DNA from: JAAXHF01 sp963665955
GTDB taxonomy: Bacteria; Desulfobacterota; Binatia; Bin18
DNA: 64,000 nt
NCBI GenBank assembly: GCA_965231765.1
Contig: OZ246887.1
Coordinates: forward strand, 5,146,001-5,210,000
Reading direction: 5' to 3'
Shown here piece after piece: positions 28,144 to 36,756 of the stretch. How positions within the stretch are numbered: the first letter of the stretch is position 1; the number at the start of each line of letters is the position of its first letter. A model generated the notes under the pieces. That model saw only the letters and a program-made list of their open reading frames with translations, was not told the DNA's origin and searched no databases. Position numbers and translations under genes: made by a program.

Positions 28144-28793
28144 CTGGCCAAATTTCTGCTGTGCAAGTCGCGCCTCAGACCCCCACTCCAAGTCCGCCTG
28201 TCAACCTGCGATCCGATCTGTCGGTGATTGCCGATATTGTGCCGGTTCAGGCTCGTATTCTTGACCTGGGCTGTGGGGATGGGGCACTCTTAGAGTACTT
28301 GGTGCGGCGTAAAAATGTTGTCGGGCGCGGGATTGAACTGAGCGAAGCTGGTATTCTGGGCTGCGTCAGACGTGGTTTAAGTGTCCGCCAGGGCAATGTC
28401 GAAGAGGGCCTGGCCGATTACCCGGATGCCAGCTTTGACTCCGTGGTCTTGAGCCAGACGCTGCCTTTTCTGGATGATCCGGCCATGATTTTGCAGGAAA
28501 TGTTGCGGGTTGGGAAACAGGCGATTGTCAGCTTTCCGAATTGGGGTTACTGGCGCTGTCGGTTTGAGCTTTTATTTACCGGTCGTATCCCACATGCCTC
28601 AGATTTACCCGAACGTTGGCACGAGGCTCCGCGTTGGCAAGCCTTTACCGTGGCGGATTTTGGCGATTTTTGCTACCAACTCGGAGTGCGCATTCAGGAA
28701 GAGTGCTATTTAGCCCGGAGTCGCCGGCTCAAAAATTTGCGGTATAAAAATTGGCGGGCAACAACAGCAGTCTTTGCCTTAGAGAGGATGTAA
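28140..28793 (+). CDS. metW: MetW methyltransferase-like protein
   Basis: MetW is a class I SAM-methyltransferase-fold protein that pairs with MetX and is needed for its activity in several Proteobacteria. The SAM motif is ILDLGCGDGALLEYL; the family stretch SFPNWGYWRCR and the end KNLRYKNWRA are clear. 217 residues with a 25-residue extra N-terminus. The metX-metW pair with a 4-bp overlap is the usual arrangement. Confidence 0.95.
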
Positions 28794-28814
28794 GATCGGA
28801 GAAGTACCGATGTA

Positions 28815-28855
28815 CAAAAAAGGGCAGCCCCTCTGGGCTGCCCTTTTCCTTTTTA
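28815..28855. terminator. Bidirectional intrinsic terminator
   Basis: GGGCAGCCC (28822-28830), loop CTCT, GGGCTGCCC (28835-28843), followed by TTTTCCTTTTT and preceded by a run of A. It sits between convergent metW and the Dyp peroxidase gene and can end both transcripts. Confidence 0.92.
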
Positions 28856-28868
28856 AAGACGATAGCGT

Positions 28869-29795
28869 CTATGAAAAGGCTTTATCAAGCGTCTCAACTG
28901 ACGGAGCGAAATAGAACGACCCAGAGGCTGGATTGCTGTAAGACGTTAAGCGGTCACGCTCTTGTCCGTCCATGCCGTACATCGCCCGCATACGCTCGCG
29001 CAATGGTGCCTGAGACTTGCAGAAGGCCATGAAATACAAGCCAACGCTGCCATCGTGGAAGGCATACGGAGTCGAACGACGCGAGATTTCATCACGTTTG
29101 GGCGTACTCTCATCGCCTGTTTTGCCTTCACGCAACTCCTGGTGAGCGAGGTGAGAGGAAGGGGGCAGAGGTGAAAGCTTCGCTGATTCTTCCCCCTTGG
29201 TCCGGCCAAAGACTCTTTCCTGTTCAGGCACGGGGAGTAAATTAAAAGCCTCAAGGTCATGAATCCAACGCTGAGCAATGATGAAGCTGCCGCCCGCTCC
29301 AGGTTGCCCATCCGGAACGACTGCAACTTCAGCATCGCGTGCGGGGGGGTCAGGATTGCCAGTCCCATCTTTGAAGCCAGTCATGTCGAAGGAATTGCCA
29401 TAGATGAACGTCATCGTCTCACGGGCGACGCGCATGTTTCCCTTAAGCGCTTCACGGGCATCAAACTGGGCCTTCCAGATTTTGTCTTTGTCGTCGTGGT
29501 TCAGCCAGAACAGCAGCTCTTCTTGCGTACCTTTGGCTTCTTTACCACTACCATCAATAGACGCGAAGGTGGTGTAGGGTTGAAAATCGTCGGGAACATC
29601 ATCGGTCAGGTCGCCGATCAGGCTCGGACCGAGACCAATTGTCAGATTAATGCCCTGGTCTGCACACGTTTTTCGCAGCTCTGAGACGGCAGACTTGATC
29701 ACGCCCGTATCTGCGCCCTCTAGCCGGCTCAGATGCACGTACCACTGATTCTTACCCATATCCCTGCTCGTTACAGCAGGTTGAGGTGTTGCCAT
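28869..29795 (-). CDS. Dyp-type heme peroxidase
   Basis: A 308-residue dye-decolorising peroxidase of the YfeX/TyrA group. The distal Asp motif GFKDGTGNP and the proximal His region SSHLAHQEL are present, then the RRSTPYAF segment. There is no Tat signal or encapsulin-targeting tail that I can see, so it is likely cytoplasmic. The ATG at 29795 follows GGAGGAGG. Its promoter candidate is at 29834-29862, with an AT-rich palindrome just before the ribosome site. It uses peroxide with broad substrates. Confidence 0.93.
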   Translation of the reverse strand: MATPQPAVTSRDMGKNQWYVHLSRLEGADTGVIKSAVSELRKTCADQGINLTIGLGPSLIGDLTDDVPDDFQPYTTFASIDGSGKEAKGTQEELLFWLNHDDKDKIWKAQFDAREALKGNMRVARETMTFIYGNSFDMTGFKDGTGNPDPPARDAEVAVVPDGQPGAGGSFIIAQRWIHDLEAFNLLPVPEQERVFGRTKGEESAKLSPLPPSSHLAHQELREGKTGDESTPKRDEISRRSTPYAFHDGSVGLYFMAFCKSQAPLRERMRAMYGMDGQERDRLTSYSNPASGSFYFAPSVETLDKAFS

Positions 29796-29812
29796 GTAAT
29801 CCTCCTCCATAG

Positions 29813-29824
29813 AATATCTATATT
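29813..29824. promoter_or_regulatory. AATAT-CT-ATATT palindrome in the peroxidase leader
   Basis: A perfect 5-2-5 inverted repeat between the -10 box and the ribosome site of the Dyp peroxidase gene. Position and AT richness fit an operator for a Fur/PerR-like regulator, but that identity is a guess. Confidence 0.3.
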
Positions 29825-29833
29825 TGCTATCCC

Positions 29834-29862
29834 CTCTTATCCAGCCCACAGCCGACTGTCAA
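29834..29862 (-). promoter_or_regulatory. Candidate sigma-70 promoter of the Dyp peroxidase gene
   Basis: On the minus strand a perfect TTGACA (29862-29857), 17-bp spacer and TAAGAG (29839-29834). Confidence 0.55.
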
Positions 29863-29978
29863 GATTAGCCCCCGCTTTGTGTCTCGTTTACCGGCCGTCC
29901 CTGTTCTTCCCGGTCAAAGTCGGATAGATTCAGGGCTATGCCAAAGCCGAAAGTTTTGGTCGCTGGAGCGTGTTGTGT

Positions 29979-30260
29979 ATGAAACCGATCAGCGCGCTCG
30001 GGCGCCTCAGCGTGATGGGTATGATTGGACTGATTCGAGCCTATCAAATTGTGATCTCACCCCTATGCGCAGCGTTTTTTGGACCACAGGCCGGCTGTCG
30101 TTTTTCACCCAGCTGTTCACAGTATGCGCTTGAATGTTTCCAGACCTATTCTTTTTTTCGGGCGCTCTTCCTCAGCCTCAAGCGGATCGGGCGCTGTCAG
30201 CCTTTTCATCCTGGCGGTTTTGATCCAGTCCCAGGGACGGAGCAAAAGCCGTCTGAGTAA
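29979..30260 (+). CDS. yidD: Membrane protein insertion efficiency factor YidD
   Basis: A small membrane-associated protein that aids YidC-dependent insertion. The signature IRAYQIVISPL, then GCRFSPSCSQYALE and HPGGFDPVP is complete, including the three conserved Cys. I choose ATG 29979 with GGAG upstream; GTG 29970 is possible. It is isolated from rnpA and yidC, which are not in the window. Confidence 0.93.
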   Translation: MKPISALGRLSVMGMIGLIRAYQIVISPLCAAFFGPQAGCRFSPSCSQYALECFQTYSFFRALFLSLKRIGRCQPFHPGGFDPVPGTEQKPSE

Positions 30261-30311
30261 TCCGGAGCAATTCAGTAACCTGGAGCAATTTTGCACAGCA
30301 CAGGGAAGGCT

Positions 30312-31118
30312 ATGCGTATCATCTCATTGAACCTCAACGGTATTCGGTCTGCCGCGAAAAAAGGGCTTGTCGCTTGGCTTGCCAAGCAAGATGCCGACAT
30401 CGTGTGTGTCCAAGAACTGAAAGCCCAAGAGGGAGATCTCTCGCCGGAACTCCGCCAGCTAAATGGTCTGTACGGATTTTTTCATCCGGCTGAAAAGAAA
30501 GGCTATTCTGGGGTTGGGGTGTATGCCCGTCGCGAGCCCGATCGGCTGCAGCGTGGCTTGGGCCATGCTGATATTGATGCCGAGGGGCGCTATGTGCGGG
30601 CTGATTTTGGCCGATTGTCGGCTATTTCAATGTATCTGCCCTCTGGTTCTAGTTCGGATGAGCGGCAAGCAGCAAAATATTCCTTTATGGAGCGTCTCAT
30701 TCCCGAACTCCAAGTCCTACGTGCCAGCCGCCGGCATGTCGCCATCTGTGGGGATTGGAATATCGCCCATACTCAAAATGATTTGAAAAACTGGCGCGCC
30801 AATCAAAAAAATTCGGGCTTTTTGCCTCAAGAGCGGGAGTGGATGACAAAAGTGTTTGATGAGATCGGCTTTGTCGATGTCTTTCGACGCCTCAACCAAG
30901 ATGCTGACCAATACACCTGGTGGTCAAACCGAGGGCAGGCCTGGGCCAAGAATGTTGGTTGGCGACTCGACTACCAGATCGCTACCCCAGGACTTGCAGC
31001 CAAAGCCCAACAGACGTGTATTTATAAAGACCAGCGCTTTTCCGATCACGCGCCGCTCATTATTGATTATGACTACGATATGCCACAGGCGAAGAGACGC
31101 GCGGTTGCAAAAGGCTAA
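30312..31118 (+). CDS. xth: Exodeoxyribonuclease III
   Basis: AP endonuclease and 3' exonuclease of base excision repair. It begins MRIISLNLNGIRSA; motifs are VQELKAQ for the metal site, GDWNIAH, and the C-terminal FSDHAPLIIDYD. 268 residues. The start at 30312 matches the family; the frame is open from 30291. It faces the DHH gene with only 16 bp between stops. Confidence 0.95.
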   Translation: MRIISLNLNGIRSAAKKGLVAWLAKQDADIVCVQELKAQEGDLSPELRQLNGLYGFFHPAEKKGYSGVGVYARREPDRLQRGLGHADIDAEGRYVRADFGRLSAISMYLPSGSSSDERQAAKYSFMERLIPELQVLRASRRHVAICGDWNIAHTQNDLKNWRANQKNSGFLPQEREWMTKVFDEIGFVDVFRRLNQDADQYTWWSNRGQAWAKNVGWRLDYQIATPGLAAKAQQTCIYKDQRFSDHAPLIIDYDYDMPQAKRRAVAKG

Positions 31119-31134
31119 AGAGGGAGCACTCTCC

Positions 31135-32169
31135 TTACGATTCGCCAGCCGCGTGTTCGGCCTGAACCAAGGTGTGTAGCTTGGCCGAGAACAACTGGGC
31201 AACACTTTGCGAGAACATCAGAGCCAGCTCTTCGGGCCGGCAACCTGAAGCAGCAGGATGCCCGCCACCGCCAAACGCCTGAGCGAGTTGTGATAGATCA
31301 ATGTCGCAGCCTGGGGATCTGCGTAAGCTGACTCCACCATTTTTGCGATCAAACAATGCAATCACGGTGTTGTCTGCCTGTTTTCCCCAACGATCCCCAA
31401 TTTCACTCGGGTGGCCATCACACACAGCGGCAATGACAGTATACGGCGAGTCAGGCAAGGGCAGGCGGACCTGACTTTGTTCAGCTAGGGCAAAACTGTC
31501 TTTGATCTCCTGGGTCGCCTTCTCATATGCAGCCTGCATTGCTGGGGTGTAAGTAACCTGGGCATCAATAGCGAGCAGCGCGTGATAGGCATCCAGATTG
31601 CCTTGATCCGTACCAGACAAAGTGCTGACAGTCAGCGCCAGTTCACGTGAACCGGAGATGGCGTGGATCCAGCGATCATTATCATCAGCTTGGGCCACGA
31701 CTGGCGCAAAAGCGGTAAATGCTTCGTTGTGTCGGCCAGAGGCCGCCAGTTGCTTCTCTAGATACTCGTACACCAAGCGGGCGCCTGACACGGCTTCGCT
31801 CAAGACATAGTCGGTAAAAGGTGCATGGATAGCGCCGTTGGCATGCCGAGAAATCGCCGTACGGTGGTGATCAAACCAATACAGCTTGATGCCCCGAGCC
31901 GCGAGTTGGCGTAAATGATCGTTGGTCTCTTCTTGTGTCCAAGAAATATCAGTGATCCATACTTCACTGCCCGTCGGGACATCGTCTGGATTGATAGAGC
32001 GCAGGACCTCATCAATCCGACTAGTACTGGCGAAACACGGAATAAGCGTCGCGCCAGCGTGATAGCGGGCAACCGAAACTGCAGCGGTCACGCCGTCAAG
32101 ACAACCCGGACCATGACTCACAATATAGACGTGGGCAGGAGAGGGCTGAGAAGTGTTTTCATGCTCCAT
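31135..32169 (-). CDS. DHH/DHHA1-family phosphoesterase
   Basis: A 344-residue protein with the DHH metal motif in WFDHHRT and the DHHA1 signature AFGGGGHPAASG near the C-terminus. HGPGCLDGVTAA at the N-terminus is the first Asp motif. Relatives include oligoribonuclease NrnA and cyclic-di-AMP phosphodiesterases; the substrate here is not decidable. ATG 32169 starts MEHENTS. It is followed on the same strand, upstream, by a small zinc-ribbon gene 11 bp away. Confidence 0.88.
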   Translation of the reverse strand: MEHENTSQPSPAHVYIVSHGPGCLDGVTAAVSVARYHAGATLIPCFASTSRIDEVLRSINPDDVPTGSEVWITDISWTQEETNDHLRQLAARGIKLYWFDHHRTAISRHANGAIHAPFTDYVLSEAVSGARLVYEYLEKQLAASGRHNEAFTAFAPVVAQADDNDRWIHAISGSRELALTVSTLSGTDQGNLDAYHALLAIDAQVTYTPAMQAAYEKATQEIKDSFALAEQSQVRLPLPDSPYTVIAAVCDGHPSEIGDRWGKQADNTVIALFDRKNGGVSLRRSPGCDIDLSQLAQAFGGGGHPAASGCRPEELALMFSQSVAQLFSAKLHTLVQAEHAAGES

Positions 32170-32180
32170 AGGTTTTACTT

Positions 32181-32357
32181 TTAGCGAGTACGAGCGATAT
32201 AGTCGCACGAATTGCTGTCACACACCCAATAGAAGCCTTTTTTCTGGCCAAAACCGGTGTACTGCACGACTTTTGTGTCAGCCTCTGCACAGACGGGGCA
32301 GGGGCGTTTGAGCTGTCCCGCTTTGCCTCTTTGAGCTGTCCTTGTTTTTTCTGCCAT
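32181..32357 (-). CDS. Small zinc-ribbon protein
   Basis: A 58-residue protein with CPVC and, 24 residues later, CDSNSC, giving a four-Cys zinc ribbon. The N-terminus is basic (EKTRTAQRGKAGQ). AGAGGAGAAC precedes the ATG. It probably is co-transcribed with the DHH gene. It resembles the YheV-type small zinc proteins in layout but I cannot name its role. Confidence 0.75.
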   Translation of the reverse strand: MAEKTRTAQRGKAGQLKRPCPVCAEADTKVVQYTGFGQKKGFYWVCDSNSCDYIARTR

Positions 32358-32487
32358 GTGTTCTCCTCTGTGTTGAATGGTTAGATGATTAGTGTAGCAT
32401 ACGCACCTCAACGTTGTATGCCAAGTCCGTCCTGTCCGCCAAGAGCTGGCAGTTGAGGATGAATGCAGGCAGTAGTGATGAGGTACG

Positions 32488-33147
32488 ATGATGTACGTTG
32501 ATAGCCATGATGTCCTGCAAGCGCTGTTTCGGTGGATCCATATTCTGGCCGGCATTATCTGGATAGGGCTACTGTATTTCTTTAATTTTATGAATGTCCA
32601 GGTGCAGAAGGTGCTGGAGGACAGTGTCCGCAGGCAGTTTGTCCCGGAACTGATGTTACAGACCTTATGGTGGTTTCGCTGGGGAGCGATGTTTGCCTTT
32701 CTATCAGGCTATCTGCTGCTGCTGTGGAAGTATTTTCTGCTCGGCAGTGGGGTGATGGGAGACGCTGGGTTATTGGGCTCAAGTGCCGGGCTGTGGATCA
32801 GTCTTGGCGTCGTATTTGGGACCATCATGTGGTGGAATGTCTGGTTTATTATCTGGCCCGCCCAACAGCAATTGATCAGCTGGACTCGGGCCGGAAAGAC
32901 ACCACCGGAACAGCCCGCGACCGCGAAAAAAGCCTTGCTCGCCTCGCGAGTGAATACCTTTTTGTCTGTCCCTTTAATCTTTGCCATGCTGGCCGGGTCT
33001 GGCCATTATCCCTCGATTGGATTCCAGCCGCTGTCCGTCATTGGCGTCCTTGGACTTGGTTTCGGTCTGGCCTATGGGCTTATTTTTCGAGTGGGGCCAA
33101 CGGTTGGCAAAATTGAGGGTAAAACTGAAGGACACAGCGGTCTATAA
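32488..33147 (+). CDS. Urate hydroxylase PuuD-like membrane protein
   Basis: A 219-residue membrane protein with about five to six hydrophobic segments. RWIHILAGIIWIGLLYFFNF and GTIMWWNVWFIIWPAQQ match the N-terminal membrane domain of PuuD. Real PuuD urate oxidases carry a C-terminal cytochrome c domain with CxxCH; this protein has none, so its activity is doubtful. It may instead be a heme-binding membrane domain of unknown function. Its 3' end overlaps the convergent amidase gene by 6 bp. Confidence 0.75.
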   Translation: MMYVDSHDVLQALFRWIHILAGIIWIGLLYFFNFMNVQVQKVLEDSVRRQFVPELMLQTLWWFRWGAMFAFLSGYLLLLWKYFLLGSGVMGDAGLLGSSAGLWISLGVVFGTIMWWNVWFIIWPAQQQLISWTRAGKTPPEQPATAKKALLASRVNTFLSVPLIFAMLAGSGHYPSIGFQPLSVIGVLGLGFGLAYGLIFRVGPTVGKIEGKTEGHSGL

Positions 33148-34341
33148 ACTTTTAGCTTGTTCCTGCTCGCGCAGGAAGCTGGCTATCCCTTGGTATAATC
33201 CTTCGGCCAAGTCGTCCTGATAGGCTCTTGAGAGCAACAAGCGGCGTTCTGCTGCATGGGTGATAAATCCAGCTTCGACCAGGACGCACGGCATATGGGC
33301 GCCGACCAGAACATAAAACGGCCCTTTTTTCACCCCAATATTGCGGACGTGAGGGTTACGCCTCTTTGCCTGACGGACAAGAGCGTTCTGCAGATGATTG
33401 GCTAGGGAAATTGATTCCTCTTCTTTGCCTGTCTGAATTAAGTCGCTCAGAATATACGATAGCCCGGTCTGTTGCGGGGCAGCTGAGGCAATGTGCTGGA
33501 GCCCATTCTCCATCGCGGCCAGCCGATTCGTTGCGCGATCATTTGAATTGTTCAGATAATAGGTTTCGATGCCACGCGCCTGTGGGTTGCGACTGGCATT
33601 GACATGAAGCGAGATAAACAGATCAGCTCTGGCCGCATTGGCAAGAGCTGTGCGTTCTTCCAGAGGGATAAAGGTATCCCTCTCACGGGTAAACAAGACG
33701 TCAACTGGCAGATGGGCCCTCAATTTCCGGGCTACGCGTTTGCTGAGGGCCAAGGCAACATTCTTTTCCCGGGCTTTGCCTCTACCGAGAGCCCCTGGAT
33801 CTTTGCCCCCATGACCAGGGTCAAGCATGATCTTTAAACGGGGGGCAGGCTGAGCAGACCGAGCACTATCGGGGACTGGTTTTGCGCCTTTTGGGTCTTT
33901 TCCTCGGATATCGATCACTAGCCGGTATGGTGCATGCAGGGCAAACGCGTGGTGTTCATCGATCCGTTCAACGTCGAGCACTACCCGGGCTGTGGTGGGA
34001 GTAAACTGCCCGGTCCGGACCTGCTTGAGCAGGCCGTCGTGAATCGGTAATGAACGCGGGGCACGCGGGCCAAGATCTGCTAAGGAAAAGTCAATGACAA
34101 TACGCGGCGGACGCCGACTGGACAGGTCTGCTGGCAGAGTAAAAAGCTTATGGTCTGTTTTTCCAGATAGGGTGATAACAACCCGCGTGTATCCCTCGAC
34201 CGACGTATAATGGACCCGTTCGAGGATGTGTAAAGCGGCTGGTGCGGCAGGTGGGCTGCCTAGGCCGATGCTCAGACCAATACTCAGGCCCGCAATGAGC
34301 ACAATACTGCGGAATGGTAAGAAAGAAATCCCTCTACCCAT
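33142..34341 (-). CDS. N-acetylmuramoyl-L-alanine amidase (AmiC-like)
   Basis: Periplasmic zinc amidase that cleaves the septal peptidoglycan. The order is an N-terminal membrane/signal segment (residues 8-35), an AMIN domain (about 38-150) that targets the septum, then Amidase_3 with LDPGHGGKDPGA, the Glu in REKNVALALS, SLHVNAS, and the final Glu in LVEAGFITH. 399 residues. This points to a Gram-negative envelope. FtsN or EnvC partners are not in view. Confidence 0.93.
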   Translation of the reverse strand: MGRGISFLPFRSIVLIAGLSIGLSIGLGSPPAAPAALHILERVHYTSVEGYTRVVITLSGKTDHKLFTLPADLSSRRPPRIVIDFSLADLGPRAPRSLPIHDGLLKQVRTGQFTPTTARVVLDVERIDEHHAFALHAPYRLVIDIRGKDPKGAKPVPDSARSAQPAPRLKIMLDPGHGGKDPGALGRGKAREKNVALALSKRVARKLRAHLPVDVLFTRERDTFIPLEERTALANAARADLFISLHVNASRNPQARGIETYYLNNSNDRATNRLAAMENGLQHIASAAPQQTGLSYILSDLIQTGKEEESISLANHLQNALVRQAKRRNPHVRNIGVKKGPFYVLVGAHMPCVLVEAGFITHAAERRLLLSRAYQDDLAEGLYQGIASFLREQEQAKSL

Positions 34342-34684
34342 GAGGCTGATCCTGTGGCTCGCTGTCCGTTACGAATGTCTGCTTGGAGAGAGCGGAGACC
34401 CTTGAGTCTGTCCCTGATCGTGCGTATGCCAGGACAGTTGCTTCACAATACGTCTTTCATATGAGCGGGATTGCTGTTCTCTCCTGTATGAGACTGAGAC
34501 GCGATGTCGTGTTGAAACGCCGCCATAGGGACCAAGATCTTTATGATCTGCATGACCTTCATGATTTCCACCACCATCTTCCTCATCCCTCCTCTACCTG
34601 ACTCTGAAGACCAGACAGACGTATTCTAACAGACGACAAGACAGCCGCGCAACAAGAAGCGGGACGGCTGCCTTCGTCAGTGGT
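34342..34684. other. Intergenic, 343 bp
   Basis: Upstream region of the amidase gene on one side and the 3' side of the Trm112 gene. The only item of note is a small open frame listed separately. No promoter or RNA gene stands out. Confidence 0.5.
34443..34586 (-). CDS. Possible small ORF of 47 residues
   Basis: An open frame on the minus strand starting MRKMVVEIMKVMQ, rich in Met, Ile and Lys in its first half, ending MKDVL. A GAGGAGGG lies directly before the first ATG and 10 bases before the in-frame second ATG. No known family. It may be chance; included because of the ribosome-site match. Confidence 0.2.
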   Translation of the reverse strand: MRKMVVEIMKVMQIIKILVPMAAFQHDIASQSHTGENSNPAHMKDVL

Positions 34685-34945
34685 TCAATGGATTCCCTCA
34701 AGTGGGATAGCTTCATCAATCAGCATGACTGGAATATCGTCACGGATGGGGTAACAATACTGGTGGTCTTCGCGCACGAGGACTGCTTCTAGAGGGCGAC
34801 TCACTGGGGTGCCGCCCCGATTCGCTAGCGTGCCTTGTGTGATACACGCATTGAGCTGTTCGAGTACAGACGACTGGGCCAGGGCGACAGGTTGTTTGGT
34901 TTCTGGGCAGACTAAAATGTCCAGCAATTCTTGACTGATTGGCAC
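34685..34945 (-). CDS. Trm112-family (UPF0434) protein
   Basis: An 86-residue protein with LLDILVCPETKQPV at the N-terminus and REDHQYCYPIRDDIPVMLIDEA at the C-terminus, the bacterial Trm112/YcaR pattern. The bacterial forms keep one of the two CxxC positions at best; here one Cys per half is left. Members act as small activators or chaperones of methyltransferases, or are found near lpxK/kdsB. No such partner is adjacent. Confidence 0.88.
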   Translation of the reverse strand: MPISQELLDILVCPETKQPVALAQSSVLEQLNACITQGTLANRGGTPVSRPLEAVLVREDHQYCYPIRDDIPVMLIDEAIPLEGIH

Positions 34946-34971
34946 CAGATTTTCACTCCTTCATATTACCG

Positions 34972-34993
34972 AGGATCTTCTTAGGATCTTCTT
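34972..34993. repeat. Tandem 11-bp repeat
   Basis: AGGATCTTCTT occurs twice head to tail, in the leader region between the Trm112 and SDR genes. Possible slippage product or binding site. Confidence 0.6.
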
Positions 34994-35222
34994 AGACCAC
35001 TTTCAGATATGACATACGGGAGCAGCTTCTTCAATCAGAAGAAGGCCGCTTCTCACTCGCTGTCCGCTAGGTGGGAGGTTGATGATAGCTGTTGAATAAG
35101 CGTTTTATGCGACGGAGGCAGCCTGCGCTGAACAGTTGGGAAATGGCCTTGCTTGCCCGGCTGCAGCAGGCTGGATACAAGAGGGCAAAAGGGCAAGAGG
35201 GATGAAACAGAAAGGATACGTT

Positions 35223-35987
35223 ATGAGTGGACATGCGCTCTTCGATTTGTCAGGGAAACGTGGTTATGTCACGGGTGGAGGATCAGGGCTGGGGCAAGCG
35301 ATTGCCCACGGCTTGACTGAAGCTGGGGCGTCAGTGGTTATTAGCGATGTCAATCTGGACGCAGCTCAGCAGGTTGCCCAGGACATCACCGGACACGGCG
35401 GAAACGCGCTGGCAATCCGGACTGATGTGGCTCAGCAAGCGAGTGTGGAGGAGCTGGTGCGATTTACCACCGAAAAATTAGGCGGGCTAGACTTTGTGTT
35501 TAACAATGCCGGGATTCTAAAGATTGTGAAACCCGAAGAGCTGAGCCTGGCTGATTGGCAAACCGAGCTCGATGTCGATATCACTGGGGTGTTCTTATGT
35601 GCTCAGGCGGCCGGCCGGTATATGATCGAGCATGGCGGCGGTAAGATTGTGAACACGGCTTCTATTTCCGGTTTCGTCGTGAACTCGGGCTTAACCTATT
35701 CAGTTGCCAAAGCTGGGGTCATTCAGCTGACCCGGGTGCTGGCTATGCGCTGGGCCAGGCATCAGGTGTACGTCAACTGCTTTAGTCCTGGCTATATTCG
35801 GACTGGTATGACTGCTCCGCATCTCACCCGGCCTGAGGTTGAACAGGAAATGGTCCGTCAGACCCCGCTCCGACGGGTCGGGGAACCGCGTGATCTGGTG
35901 GGAGCAGCCATCTTTTTGGCCGCCCCAGCTTCTGATTTTGTGACCGGCCAGAATATTGTTGTTGATGGGGGGGTCACGTTGGCATAA
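35223..35987 (+). CDS. Short-chain dehydrogenase/reductase
   Basis: Classical SDR of 254 residues. NAD(P) site VTGGGSGLGQA, NNAG motif in FNNAGILK, catalytic Ser in NTASISG and YSVAKAG (YxxxK), C-terminal GQNIVVDGG. An Asp after beta strand 2 (ISDVNLD) suggests NAD. The substrate is unknown; the family includes gluconate 5-dehydrogenase and acyl-carrier ketoreductases. ATG 35223 has AAAGGATA upstream; the longer open frame from 35136 is not used. Confidence 0.9.
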   Translation: MSGHALFDLSGKRGYVTGGGSGLGQAIAHGLTEAGASVVISDVNLDAAQQVAQDITGHGGNALAIRTDVAQQASVEELVRFTTEKLGGLDFVFNNAGILKIVKPEELSLADWQTELDVDITGVFLCAQAAGRYMIEHGGGKIVNTASISGFVVNSGLTYSVAKAGVIQLTRVLAMRWARHQVYVNCFSPGYIRTGMTAPHLTRPEVEQEMVRQTPLRRVGEPRDLVGAAIFLAAPASDFVTGQNIVVDGGVTLA

Positions 35988-36182
35988 TCTTGAGAGGACA
36001 GACGAGCAGTCTTTCAGGTTTTCTCTGACACACAGTCCCTTCAGCACCTCGCTGTTTTCTCACCTTTTCTTCTCCAAGTATGGACTTTTCCGGTGCAGGA
36101 AAAATGTTTACTATCCGCTAGGTATCCGGCCATTGGCAGTAGGAGTCGGCTTGGGTCATACACAGCCAAGAGGAGACCAGGG

Positions 36183-36455
36183 ATGGCAAGAAAGCGGCAA
36201 AATATGCAGCTCTCCACGACGCTTCCAAACCGCAAACCTGTTGAGACGCTCCCGCGTTCCGTGCTGCAGGTCGGCCGTAACGACCTGTGCCCGTGCGGGA
36301 GTGGCAAGAAATATAAAGCCTGTCATGAGGCTCGGGGCGAGCGGTTCCTGACAAAAATCCTCAAGGAACAAGAGCGAGAACGCACCCGGCAGGAGCGGGA
36401 ACGGCTGAAAATAGCGGGCGTACCGTGGTATAAGCGGATGTTCGTCAGAGGATAA
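36183..36455 (+). CDS. SEC-C motif zinc protein
   Basis: A 90-residue protein whose centre is GRNDLCPCGSGKKYKACH, the SEC-C zinc motif (CxCx8CH) known from the SecA C-terminus. The flanks are basic and the C-terminal half is a Lys/Glu/Arg helix. Such stand-alone SEC-C proteins are thought to bind ribosomes or SecB-like partners. I start at ATG 36183 with AGGAG upstream. The reading frame is open further upstream. Confidence 0.85.
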   Translation: MARKRQNMQLSTTLPNRKPVETLPRSVLQVGRNDLCPCGSGKKYKACHEARGERFLTKILKEQERERTRQERERLKIAGVPWYKRMFVRG

Positions 36456-36756
36456 GGAAGAGGTTCTTGTCTCGACTACTCCCCCCGCTTTCACCTAAAG
36501 TGACCTATCTGCAGCAGCAGATGTTCACCCGCTTGCACAAGCGACGAGAAGAGGGGATTGCACGTTCTCCCCTGCGGGCATGGTGTTGCCGACTGGGGTG
36601 GACCGGCTGTTGATCCGTAGCACGACATCGCGTCGCAGCGTACCCGATTCGCTCGTCACCCGAACGGCTGAGTACCTCAGCGACAGAACGTTTGGCGCCG
36701 CGGCTCATGCCCCTGGGATGAGGAGGAGAGAAATCATGTGCTGCATGCCTGGCTCC
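36456..36756. other. Intergenic, 301 bp
   Basis: Between the SEC-C gene (+) and the SnoaL-like gene (-). Open frames here have no family features. No clear hairpin terminator for the converging transcripts. Confidence 0.5.
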
